A DNA stretch of 64,000 bases from Caenorhabditis elegans (lineage: Eukaryota; Nematoda; Chromadorea; Rhabditida; Rhabditidae): contig NC_003282.8 of NCBI RefSeq assembly GCF_000002985.6, forward strand, positions 13,082,001 through 13,146,000, given 5' to 3'. This document shows positions 34,680-51,511 of this stretch, in pieces. Under the pieces are notes generated by a model that saw only the letters and a program-made list of their open reading frames with translations, ran no database searches and had not been told where the DNA came from. A program made the translations under genes and the position numbers. Each line of letters starts with the position of its first letter. Within the stretch, counting starts at the first letter, position 1.

Positions 34680-36900
34680 AGCAAAGTTGGAGTTCTTGCG
34701 GAAAACTTGCAAACTTCCAGCTAAAAATCTCCAAAAATAAATACTCAATCCAAATTCACAACCCTCCAAAAATGCCCTGTTTCCTCCTTTTTTGTCCTCC
34801 TTTGCTCTTCCGCTCGATGACACTTTTTGATGTGTTTTGGCAGATGGGAGAGAACGACGTCGGCATATGGGACAAGTTACGCAATCGGAAGAAAGTGACA
34901 AATTAACGCGGTTAAGCGGTTTTCTCCTGAGAGATGATTGAATTTGATAACAATTTTCTTGCAATACTTTCCCCGCTCTCACTCTCTGACAAATGACATA
35001 AATGCGGGAAATTGAACGGAAATTGGGATATATTGGTGAAGAGCACATTTCTCACCTTTAGCAACTTTTTCCACCTTTTTTAAAACTTTATTTCTTTTTG
35101 TGTTTTGTCCTTTTTTCTGTAATTCTGAAACTGAATAATACATTGTTCTTGATCGGCTCTTTTGTTTTATTGTCATAAATATCTTGAAAGGGCAGATGGT
35201 ATTTGATATTCAAACAATAACATGTTCACAGACAGGTGGAATTTTTGAATGTTATTGATTGGAAGTGAAATGAGAAGTTACACCCAAGTGGGAACACGTT
35301 GACCGTGAGAATTTGGCTGGAAGTGGTTAAAAAATAATTGTAGGTGATGCTGTGATATCGAGACCTAGTGAAAACTTAAACATTCGATTTTATGGAAGAA
35401 TAAATGCTGGAAATGATTTCATTCATTTAAATCTATTTGAGACTTCTCTTGAGATAATACAGATGTTAAATACCATGTTCCACTGAAAAATATACACTTA
35501 TGCAGATTAGGCTTTAATTTAAATAACTGGCAAAACTGCTGTAAAACTTAAACTCTCAAAAAACATGTTCATGGAATTTTTTAAAAATAACCTATCATAA
35601 GCAACGTTCATAATTTTTCTTTCAAATGTTTATCAAATAATTAACCCTAATGTCTAAAGTATTCAAACTTTCCTTCGATTTATGTGAAATCAATTTTAGA
35701 TTATAGGTGGTTATAATGACTTATAACAATCCAAAACCATCCAATATCAACATAAAACATTCAAATAAATTTTAGATTTTTCAAAATTTCCGGTCAAAGT
35801 TTTTGCAAATTGGCAAAATTTTGAAAAATATAAGCTTTTGAGAAAATCTAAAGAAATATCACATGTTCCGACCCCCGACAATGTTTTAATACAAATAATT
35901 AAAACAAAATTACAGTATAAAAAATATAAGAAAAACAATTTTTTTGGTTGACTTCCAAATTACAAGTGGAAAAAACTGAGTAATTGTCAGTTTTTGACAG
36001 TAAATAGAAAATTTTCCAAAAATATGATAAGTTTTAAAATGCTATTCGGTCATTTTGAAACCATAGGGGTAGTTTTTAACACTTTCCCCATTGGTGCTAC
36101 TCCGCCTTTAAGCCTCAATAAAACTATCATTCAAATAAGAAAGCTTTAAAAACATTTTCTAATAATTTCATAAAACCTTCAACCCCGTTCTAAAAATTCT
36201 GTATTTACGAAATTTTTTGTAAACAGTTTGCGCAATTGCTCTTCAAAAAAGATAACATCTGGTGATGATAAGGGTAGATGTGAAATTCAACTCTGTGAAC
36301 GACCGGTTGACCTCGAAAATTTCATGTTATGTTTTACGACTATATCGGTCAGCACAACTGAAGATATACGTATGCTCTTCTGTAAACCCGAGTTTGTATA
36401 GTGAGAACACAAATGTTTTTAGTATATAGAGTTAAAAATTTCATGAGAATTTTACATACACCCAATTTCTTAGGTTTCCAAGTTTTGCAAGTTTTAATCA
36501 AAACAATCGAAATTTCACAATAAGTATTTATTAAAACGTTCTGAAACAAAAAAAACACCCCCGATGTAGTTTTGATATTTTTAAGTGTTTTAAAAATCAA
36601 TAGCACTCTCAAAATTTCAAAAGCCACCTTTAAAACATTACACAACACCCACCAAAAACTTCTGTTCCTTAACCTGTTGGAAAAGTGTTGTGCTCTGTAG
36701 GTACGCATGTAGGCACGAGGCAGGCGCAGGCATACAAAAAACTATCATTTTCTCACATAAATCCCTGCTCACTGATCCATAAAACTACCGTTCAAACCGA
36801 TTATCTTTTTCTTCAATCTCTGATATTTTCCAATTCTTTCGCGCGCTACTTCATCATTTTTACCCATTAGACACCGTAGCCCGTTTCATTTCAAAACATC
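34680..36900. other. Intergenic region upstream of unc-30
   Basis: No supportable gene. It is AT-rich with occasional C. elegans-type repeats and low-complexity runs. Short minus-strand frames at 34584-35048 and 36349-36708 lack domains and splice support. Distal unc-30 regulatory DNA probably lies here. Confidence 0.4.
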
Positions 36901-36939
36901 TTTTCCTTCTTTCCCTTCTTTTTCTTGTCGGTATGACTC

Positions 36940-37186
36940 TAATCCCTCCATTTTGATGCATCATCATACTCTCTCTTTTGCAGTCAGTCGGCTGCCATTT
37001 ACCATATGTGGGTGGCACACTGGGCGGGGCTACAGTAGTCGGCGGAGCATTCTGAAGAGGGGGGAGGAGAAGAGCACACGAAGAAGAAGAGTTGTCTTCG
37101 AAGAGTCTCGTCTAGGATCAAATTCTTTGCCTTCAATTAATCCGATCACTGACTTTGCGTAAGACGGTAATAATCCTTGGGGATTG
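36940..37186 (+). promoter_or_regulatory. Cluster of TAATCC (Pitx-class) sites upstream of unc-30
   Basis: TAATCC occurs at 36940-36945, 37138-37143 and 37171-37176. A near-inverse GGATTG lies at 37181-37186, all within 275 bases of the unc-30 ATG. TAATCC is the preferred site of K50 homeodomains such as UNC-30 and Pitx. A TTTTGCAG acceptor near 36976-36983 marks a likely outron end. Binding is inferred. Confidence 0.4.
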
Positions 37187-37213
37187 AGGCGCCCTCCGGC
37201 AAAAGATCAACAC

Positions 37214-42255
<5,042 letters not shown>

Positions 42256-45200
42256 TTTTTTAGCCACTTGAAAATCTTTATTTTTGTTCGTTCCTCTCCA
42301 CCCGATCTCACATCCCAAAGCTTTTACTTTTTTTTGTTCCTCGCCTTTTCAACTTTACTACTGTTCAATAAACAATTAAAAAGTATGAAATTCTCTACCT
42401 TCTACCTAATCTCTTGTCTCGAGACCGGTTACCTTTGGCATTGTTTGAGCTGCCGGGATGCCAGGAGGAGGGAACAGACAGAGCAGGTATCTTTAGTTTT
42501 TGTTAGAGGTAGATTTACTATTAGGTTTGTTCTAATTTTGTTCAATTATGGCACCGTTTCAGTAAAAGTTGTCGGTTTCTTCTGATTTAAAAAAAAAAAA
42601 CAAGAAAAGCATATTTCAAAACAGTAGGCGCGACGAATTTCGGCAATTGCCGTTTTGGAAATTTTCGGCAATTTTCTAACCTTATTATATTTCGGAAATT
42701 GAACAAATTTCACCTTGTTTTTAGTATTCAGTTAGTCATTTTTGAAAGAAAACGGTCGATCCTTAAAGGATTTAATCATTTTGAGGTCGAAAATAGAAAA
42801 TTGTTCATCAAAATGCATGTTCAGGCTCCTGAACCCACAAAAAAAGTATATTTCCGGCAATTTTGATTTTTGGTAATCGACAATACCGGCAATTGCCGGT
42901 TTTAAAAATTTCCGGCAATTGGCATTTTCGACAATTTCCGGTTTTGTGAACTTCCGGCGATCGGCAATTTCGGCAATTGCCTTTAATTTTCAATTTTTTA
43001 TTTTTAGTTTCTGTTTATTCATACGTAGTGCAAAACGTAGTGCATAACATTTTTTTAAGGCAAAAAATGTTTAAATACATATTACGAATATAAAATTTGG
43101 GGAAAATATGTGCATTTGTTGGTCTGAAATTTACGATGAAACTTACGATCTTTACAAATATCTCAAATGTTACAAACATTATTTCTGAAAATGTTGTATT
43201 CCGTTTGTCGAAACATTCCTTTTTACAACAATGCCGCCCCCGTTATTTCCCTCTAATTGCAATCTTATTCTGGAGAAACTGAGACGCGGTTCCAGTTCTT
43301 TCTTTGTGTCTTTCTTCTACATATCATAATTAATGGTATTCTAATCACACGTTTCGCTCCCCAATATCCAATATAACTGTTTCAGAAATCCATGAATTCG
43401 GTTTCTTTGTTGGAGTTTACAGTGTGTTTTGATCTTGTAATTTGGAACAATTCCAAGAATATTCTAACTTTAGTTTTGATTTTCAAATATATTTTTTAAC
43501 TATAGCGGAAAAACTTTTATGAAAATCTGGAAACAAAGAACTTCCAAATTCTCTGGTATTTTGAAAACAATTCGATAAGCATTTTTTTCATAAAAAATCA
43601 TGATTTCTTTTGTAAATTTTAAAGGATTTTTCAGATTTTTCGATATTTCTGAAGCTCTCTCAAAAATTGTGTTGTTTTTTGATTTATTCTGAAAAATCAC
43701 CGTACTTGCCAAATTATGTTAAAGTTGACAAAGTTTGACAAAATAATCGAAATTTTTCTCAAAAAATTTGAATTTCCACCCAAAGTTTTTTCTCAGAAAA
43801 TTTGAATTTCCCGCCAAAATTTGTTCTATGAAAATATTGGAAAAAGGTTTCACAAAAATTTCAAATTTTTTTCACATAGTTCCAACTAGTGAAAAAATTC
43901 TGAAATTCATTCTTATTTTCTGCATGATTATTGTAGACCTTTTATTTGCGCAGTAAACACACATGAACAAATAAGAAGTCATCATCATCATCATCATCAT
44001 CATCAGCATTGTGTGTTTCTCTCTGTCTATATTCAACATTTTATTGGCCCTCTGCCAAAAAACAAGAAGCTTCACCCTTCATTTTCATCTTCTCAGCTGA
44101 TAGATACCAATCAAAATTGTTGCATAGGCTAGATGATATCTCTGCCCCCAGTCCGCGATAGATTTCAATTTCTCTTATTCCCCCCCCCCCTCTCAAATTT
44201 TGCCGCCGCCGGGAGCCCGAACACTTTGTCACCTGCTCCCTGACAACTGCTCCGAGATTACATCTACCCGGTGAACTGGTTGTTCTCTTTCTTTCTCTTG
44301 CTCACTTCGCTTGAATAAGAAAGTGTTGCATTTCATTTCACAAATAGACTACCGCATTTCGAAGTTAATACTTTGGAACTTTTGCGCTTGCTACAAAAGC
44401 AAATATCAACTACCACTTGACACAAAAGTTTTTCGTTTTTTTAGGTTTCTTGTTGCCGCTTTTTGAGATATAAATACTTGCCGATTTGTCATTTCAACTT
44501 TTTTAGATAGGTGGGCTACTACAAAACCTACGAAACCTTAGGCAGTATATAAAAGAGTCACAGAATTTTTACTCTTCACATGCGCCTACGTCTATCTCAT
44601 GGCTGAACAAAGTTCATGTGTTCACAAGTTAACTGAAAGCAGTCTCTTTTTAATGCCTACGTGCCTACTTCATGCCTGCCTTCCTATGTGTTTGTCTACC
44701 ACTAATTCCCTGCATTTTTTGTAGATTTAGGCATTTTTATTTTAACTTATTTGTTGAATGTTTGGAACGAAATAGGCTCACATGAACGTTGGTGTAGGCT
44801 CCAGGCAGGCATTTGTGTGCCTACAGAACGTAAAAAAGATGTTATGCTTTTTTGTCGTACCACAACTTTATCTATGTACATCTCAACCACTATTATAAGT
44901 AGCGTTTGAAAAATTTTCAACTACAAAAATACTAAAAATACTTGCAGTTTTCCACAAACGGTTGCCAAGATATAATCTTTAAAAGTTAATTTTAGAATTT
45001 TATTTTGAATAACTTTAACACCCTTTTCTTCATGGTAATTGTTCTGAACACATTTATATTGTCAATTTGTCAGCTGCCAGTTGACAATACATGTTGATAA
45101 CTGGTAAGCAAAACATTCCTTTGTTACCATTTGTTAAAAAATGAATGTTGTTTCCCTTTTGTGTTATTTTATTTTGTACTGCTTCAAACATAAGTACTTT

Positions 45201-46140
45201 CTGTTTTGCACTTTGGATTTAAATAAAATATTTTCTTTATTTCACCTAATCTACTATGTAATTTTTGAACAATTTTAACAGCCAACTCTGAACCTATGAA
45301 ATTTCCATTTTATGTCATCACATTTTTATTGCTGAATCCGAGGTTTTTAGTATTTTAGTTGATTTTTAGAGAACCAAAAACGTTTTCAAGATTTTTAAGA
45401 CTTTTTTTTCAAGTTCGGAAATTTCTGCAAACTTTAAAGAGATTAGAGAGATTAAAATTGGATTTTTTCAATAACTTAACTCTCAAAATACATTCGGCGC
45501 AAATTTAAAATTTCTAATTTCCAAATATATTTGACGCGAAATTAAAATTTTTAATCTTCTGGAAAAAAAGTTGTATAATTAAAAATTATATGCGAAATTG
45601 GTTTTAAAATATTACACTAGAAAAAGTCCCACAAACTAATCACTTAATTTATAGTTTCTCACAAAATTTTTGCTCCAAATATTTGCACAAAAATCCATCA
45701 AGAGCTTCACACCTGGTTTCCCACTTCATTTCTACCCCCTTCGGGACCCCTTACTTCTCACCAAAATATCCTCTTTCATTAGTCGTCATATTCCCACGGC
45801 TCTTTTCGTTTTCAAAACCTGCGACACACACATATTGACTGCCTTAATGGAACCCCGAATTGTACCCCCACCCCATAATTCAATTTTAGCCCTGGGTCAA
45901 AGAGCGGGCGTAGACAAAATGCCAATTCAATGATTTCAGACACATTTTTTTAATATAATGTGGTCTAGTGAAGACAATACTACTACTTCTTGGCTTCTGC
46001 CATCTTCAAAGCTTCTCCGCCGCCACTTTCTTGTCTTTTTGTCAGTCAGCTGGGCCTTGGAGACGCAGACACTTCTCGCGCGGCATTAGTATTATATGCG
46101 GAAGACGCGGGAGTTACGCGCGAGACAATTTTTTTCTGTT
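42256..46140. other. Gene-poor region downstream of unc-30
   Basis: No gene is supportable. Contents: unc-30 3' UTR and an AATAAA near 42367; a cluster of repeated CGGCAATT words at 42630-42985 (a short diverged repeat also seen as GGCAATTGCCG palindromes); a CAT/ATC trinucleotide run at 43977-44007; a C-run at 44180-44191; AGGCAGGCA-type words near 44810. One candidate 21U-RNA motif lies at 43377. Confidence 0.45.
43377..43443 (+). ncRNA. Candidate 21U-RNA (piRNA) locus
   Basis: CTGTTTCA at 43377-43384 is followed about 42 bases downstream (motif centre to T) by CAGT, which fits the YRNT initiation pattern. The predicted RNA would start at T43423. Chromosome IV of C. elegans is the home of most such loci. 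The core motif is only eight bases, so chance occurrence is possible. Confidence 0.25.
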
Positions 46141-47787
46141 GATATATAACCCCACGACCTGGTTGGTAACCCGAGTCTCAAGGAAAAAGAAGCTTCTCAG
46201 TTGTCTCAAGGAATTTTGGTTTAGTAGGGGGAAGGTTGGGGAAGGTTGCCCCGGAAACAAGACACAAAATGTGTCCATTTTCTAACCACTTGACTAGCAA
46301 CCTATTTAACTATGCTTTCCACTATTCTTGGCATTTATTATTCTACTTTACAACTTGCGGCATTTGAACATCTATTGTTCTTATTCCAGAACAGTTGAAA
46401 AGGTGTTTTAAGAACAAAGTGTTTCCAAATTAAAATTTAACGGCGAAATTTTTGAATTTCTTTGCCCCTGCAAACATATCAATCAATTTCCTCATTCATC
46501 TCTCCAAAACGCATTCATTTTTTATGAGCAATGTCTTGATGAATTTCATCTTTGAAACCGAAATTTTGTTCGTTTATTCCTCATTTATTTGTTGAATCTA
46601 ATTCACTGACTCATCGTTAATATGGTAGACATTTAAATGTTTTTTTTAATTCGGATTTTTCAAAGAAATCATAATTTATATAAATGATTACTTATTTTTG
46701 CATGAAAATTGATAAAATAATATTTAAATTTTAGAGTCGAATGCAAAAATTATCAGCTTTAACTGCACACATTTAAAATCTTTTTGTTTCTACTGTGAAT
46801 TTGTCTCAGGACAAGATTAGTATATTTTTTCAATTATTTCGAATTTAATATTTTCAGTTGGCTCTAAACACAATATTTTTGAAAATTCCTGTGAAGCTTG
46901 AAGATGTTCAGGAAACAATTTAATTTTAACACTAATTTGAAACCCCGTAATTTTTTTATATATTTTTTGAAAATTTTGCATAGGTTTTGAAGATGTCTTA
47001 AACATTAAAGCACCCTGAAGCTTATTGGAATTTTTGAAAATATTGTAACATCACAAGGAGGCGTTTAAAAACAGTTTTTCAAAAAATAGTTTCTAAACAC
47101 TTCCAGAATAGCTTTCTACAATCTAAAAAATATTTAAAAGTCTGCGGGAATCCAATTTTATCAATCTTCTGCGCTTTAAGTTCCGTGACCAAACAAAATT
47201 CTCACTTAAAATTGAGGTAGTAAAAATTGGGCATTTTTGGTTTAAATATTGTTATAAGCTAGTCTAAACCTAAGCTTCATGTCTCGCTCGAAATTGTACT
47301 CAAATCGAATCAACACCAGCGCCCAGATACTAAAAACTTTACATCTCTTACGAAGCTTGAGTTTGGTTCCTATCACATGTTCCATCTTGATCCTTCTTCG
47401 TTTTTCATCCCCTCCCATGAAACAACATCTGCATTCTTCTCGACTTTATTCCTCCATTCTCCCTCCCAATTCTTCAATTCCTTCCAAAAATAAAGTGGCA
47501 AAGGGTCCAATGCTATCCCATTTCCGGCAGCGGCTTCTCCTTAGCCAGTACATCATCGTCTCAAATTGCCTTGGCAGAAGAATCTCAAAACTCCTTTTCT
47601 CCCTTCGCTCCGTTCATCATCTCATTTTTCTCCCTCGTTTCCATGTGCCAAATGGCTCTTTTTCAACGTCTAAGTCTCCGTTTTTCGGGTTTCGGGAGCT
47701 TCTCCCTTATGCTTTCACGTGTTAGTATGTTTTCTGGAGTTTTGAATATTGCCAAAAAAAAAAACAAAATTTCATGCAAAAAATGTT

Positions 47788-47853
47788 CTGTTTCAAAAGT
47801 TCTAAAAATAAGTTGAAAAAGATTTTATTTGATTTGAAAATTATGGAATTTGA
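47788..47853 (+). ncRNA. Candidate 21U-RNA locus, copy 1
   Basis: CTGTTTCA at 47788-47795 is followed by TGAT with its final T at 47833, about 42 bases from the motif centre, matching the YRNT spacing of C. elegans 21U-RNA genes. It lies in the AT-rich upstream part of the duplicated unit. The same site repeats at 53380-53387. Confidence 0.25.
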
Positions 47854-48439
47854 TTTTTGATAAAAGAATTTGATAATGTGAATTTTTTAATCAAAATATT
47901 GAACTAAATTTTTTTACACCTACACCTGACTACCGTCTATTTTTAGGCGCGCTGATAGGCAGGCAAACGATTTTATACCTACGACTTAATTCCAGATATT
48001 TTTAGTACAAATTTCTTAAATCTCGTTTCAAATTTGTTTTTGCCCTGTTTTTTCCAGGATTTTCACTTTTCAATATTGAAAAGAAAACAAATTGCAGGAA
48101 TAAAATGATTCATCGTATGATACGATTCTTTCCGTCATTGCTTTTTGTTTCTATTTCTCATTTTTCTGCGTTTTTTTCACAACCTACTTGTCTCACTTTT
48201 TCCTCAGGTTTTAACAGAACATCCAAGCGGAGTATAGTTTTATTTAATTTTTGTTTTTGGTGGTTAATTTTAGGTTATTAATGAAGTATCTTCAAAATGT
48301 CATCTATCACCACAATTCGCCAATTTTAAGCTGCGTCCAAATTTAGTTTTTTTGGAGTTCCCATCAATTTTTATTTACCTCTATTTTGTGAAATTCTCAT
48401 TCTCCAATTTTAAAATATTTCGGATTTTTTCAGGGTTCA

Positions 48440-51230
48440 ATGGACCAGGCGTGGTTGGAAATAATCGACCGGCTAACTATAGAGGATGCAATTCGATTAA
48501 GAAGAACGAGTTCAAAAGTCGATAATCTCGTTAGTAAATCGTTAAAATCAATGAGACACTTGGATGTTCAAATGCATTGTCCGTCGGTTATCAGGGACTC
48601 TGTGGCAATGGCTTCTGTGATTGGTGAGTTATAGAAACTGAATACATGGTATTATAAAAAAAAATCCCAAGAATTAAAATAAAATTAATATAGAAATCAA
48701 GATTTTCAAAATGGAGTTACAACATAGAAGTTTGTTTTGACTAGAATAAACGGTAGCAACAAAAAATTGCACAGAATAAAATGAAAGCAAAAAATACAAT
48801 TAAACTAATTAAAAACACATTTTAAAAAAATATAAATAAAAAAATGAATTAAAACTGAATTTTCAGCCCAATGTTCTTACAACCTTCAAACTTTGGATCT
48901 CAAAATCAGGTCAGACAATGCAAAATATGCCGGAATTCCAAGTGACGTCAAAATTCGAAGAAATGTTATGACATCGATCAATGAAAATGCTACGAAATTA
49001 AGAAAACTTCATATTGATCGGTATGGATTTTTAGCCTATAATTAAAATTTTTGCCAATTGACCAACGCCGCTGATTGGTCAACTTTTTGAATCAAAATAA
49101 AACCGCGAAAAAACCTTTTTTCAAAACAATTTTAAAATTCCCAAATAGCTACTGTTTTTCAAATTTCAAATTTTCAGTTGTCGAATATCACCAGGCGCCA
49201 TTGGAAGTTTTGGAGACTTACCAGACAGTATTGAAGAAATAAGCATCACAAATTCAATGATCGAATGTTCTGAATGGGACGTCGCCACAATCATCAGAAA
49301 ATCATTTGGCACTTTGTTGAAAAAGTGCCGAAAATTGAGATATTTCGAGATTTCTGTAAGTCTGAGAGGAACCAAGTATGCAATGAAAACGTTAATTTCT
49401 CCAGGGACAATGTCTCATGAACAGTCATTTCCACGTGGATCCAAAAATCTTACAGTTCATCTCAAATACTGTTGAGCATTTGGCAATTGCAGTGGGACAC
49501 TCTCTTACCATCAATAGCTTGGCGTTTTTGAAAGACAAACGGTATTTTGATTTGTTTTAAAACTACGCCTATGCATACCATGTGCCTATCCGTCTTCGCA
49601 GAAAATAGATAGCAGGCACATAGACAGGTAGGCGAGTAGGCATGAGCGTAGGCAGACAGAAATAGCCTTTCAAATCGACCGCTGACCGCCTTTCGCTTTT
49701 CAGGTAGGCAGGCAATCCGTATTTTACCTACCTACAATTCTTTTCGAACCGAAATTCAACAAACCTCACACTTTCCAGACTGAAAACCCTAAACCTGCAA
49801 CGATCGTTTATCTCTCCTTGTGATCTCGAACATATTGTTGCCATGGCCGACACAATTACTCATTTGGATCTTTCGCGTTCAGTTAATCTACTGGATTGTA
49901 GGCAGATTGCAGAACTTGTCAATTTGAGGTAAGATTTTAAGTTTTGAAAATGTTATCAGTCAAACTTGTGCTCTTATACATGGGAAAACTGAAAAGCTTC
50001 AGCTGAAATAGATACCGTAACAGATCAAGGAAGATTCGTAAATCTGCTGTTAAAAAAAATTTAGGCTTATCGCGTAAACTAAACTAATGTTTCCATTTTT
50101 GTGATTTTTCAATAATCTTACTATTAGTCAGCTTAAGAGCAGTATACATATTGTAGGCAGGCACGTAGGCAGGCAGGCATAGAATAGGCACGCACGTACC
50201 CTCTCGAGAATCAAATAATCTATTTTCAGACATCTATCCCTGAAGAACAACAAAGAAGGAGTTCGAGACGATTCACTACAATTGATCATCAAGAATTGCT
50301 CAAAGTTGGAAGAATTATCGCTTGACTGTTGTGAATATCTCACTGTGAATTCGTTGATCACTTTGGGAAACCTCAACAATTTGAAGCAACTTTCCTTACC
50401 TGGAATTGTAAACGTCGATGATTCGGTTTGCTTGCAAATTTCAAGATGCTCGAAACTCACATATTTGAATATTAACTTTTGCAGAAGGGTGAGTAATTAT
50501 TAATGGTTTTTGAAACACAAACAAAATGCAACTGTGAAAACAAAAATGGCAATATGCAAACTTTTTCCGTGTTTCGTAAAGTTCTGAATTTAATGACATA
50601 TTGTTCACTTAATATACCTTTAAAAAGAGAAGAGCTCTAATAGCAGAAGTTTGCAAACTGCAGTAAGAAACTTTATCAGTTTCTTTCGAATCATCAAAAG
50701 CCGTCACTGTACTCGATGCTCCTACCTAATATGAGCTCCTAAACTAGAATAGCTCAAAAACATAATTGCTCTGATAGCAGAATTTTGCAAACCACAAGAG
50801 CCTTTATGAAGTTTTTCAGCAAAAATTATTGTCATTTTAATAAGGAACGAACCTTTTTTTACATTTCTGTATAAGTTTTGGATAAAAAAAGTTGGATTAT
50901 CATATTGAAATAAGCCGGTTTGTGCGTTTGCCGAAAACAATCGCCGCACAGCCCTGTCCTCCACCAACTTTAAAAGTTAAATTGGACCAAAACGTTATTT
51001 CTCATCCCAATAATTTCCAGGTTCAAAAACGCGGTCTTCTATGTCTTCTCTCGTGTCTCACCTCTCTCGATCACCTTGAAGTCCTCGGAATCCGTGCCTA
51101 CTCTCATCACCTTCTCGCCTTACATATCAACTTTCCAAAAACCATAGTCTCAGATTATGTCGAATCAATATCCATCATAATTCCACCTATTCCTCCTCCG
51201 ATCCCTCCATCAGCTATTGTCAAAGCCTAG
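48440..51230 (+). CDS. F-box/leucine-rich-repeat-type protein, copy 1
   Basis: Seven exons (48440-48623, 48867-49020, 49178-49355, 49405-49541, 49779-49928, 50230-50488, 51021-51230) give 423 residues. The ATG lies nine bases after TTTTTTCAG. The N-terminus (MDQAWLEIIDRLTIEDAIRL, then RRTSSKVDNLV) resembles a short F-box. The rest is a run of leucine-rich repeats of the AMN1/FBXL type: NLQTLDLKI, KLRKLHIDRC, TLNLQRSF, THLDLSRS, KLEELSLDCCEYLTVNSL, LKQLSLPG and KLTYLNINFCRR. Such proteins usually present substrates to SCF ubiquitin ligases; the substrate is unknown. A proline-rich tail (PPIPPPIPPS) ends the protein. The paralogue at 54032-56822 appears identical. I cannot give a gene name. Confidence 0.75.
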
Positions 51231-51403
51231 CAATTTGATTTCTGTGTTCTCCCCCCAGTCCCTAAGCCCGGTTTCAGAATTTTCAGGTAACGAATATCGC
51301 ATTAAAAAGTCTAGTCATTTTCAGCCTTATTTTCCCCGGATTTCTTTTAATTTGTTAACTTGTTTAGATGTATAAAAAACGTATGTTTATATTGAAAACT
51401 ATT

Positions 51404-51511
51404 TTAATCCAAGTACTTGACTGTAAAAAAAATAATGCTGATCAGAAAAATTAGCGGGAGCAGGAACATCGCACTGAGTTGAGCCACCACCCAGTCGTAA
51501 TTCATGACCAT
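51404..51511 (-). CDS. Possible 35-residue transmembrane micropeptide, copy 1
   Basis: A strong acceptor (ten Ts then CAG, 51515-51527) on the minus strand is followed after three bases by ATG and 35 codons to TAA. The peptide is MVMNYDWVVAQLSAMF, a hydrophobic core LLPLIFLISIIFFTV and KYLD: one membrane helix with a short acidic/aromatic N-terminus and a charged C-terminus. The spacing of acceptor and ATG fits spliced-leader trans-splicing. It converges with the F-box/LRR gene (stop at 51230). It could instead be the last exon of a longer gene. I see no match to known small membrane proteins; the size resembles sarcolipin or OST4 but the sequence does not. Confidence 0.4.
   Translation of the reverse strand: MVMNYDWVVAQLSAMFLLPLIFLISIIFFTVKYLD

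Noticed and set aside
34584..35048. 154-residue minus-strand frame upstream of unc-30
   Set aside because: It overlaps a fold-back repeat arm and has no domain or splice support.
45968..46285. 105-residue frame with a hydrophobic start
   Set aside because: The start codon is GTG, there is no splice context, and it crosses the left joint of the tandem duplication.
47279..47725. 148-residue frame upstream of the F-box/LRR gene (and its duplicate at 52871-53317)
   Set aside because: Pyrimidine-rich, no domain, no splice connection to neighbouring exons. It is not treated as a gene, though its ATG start is genuine.
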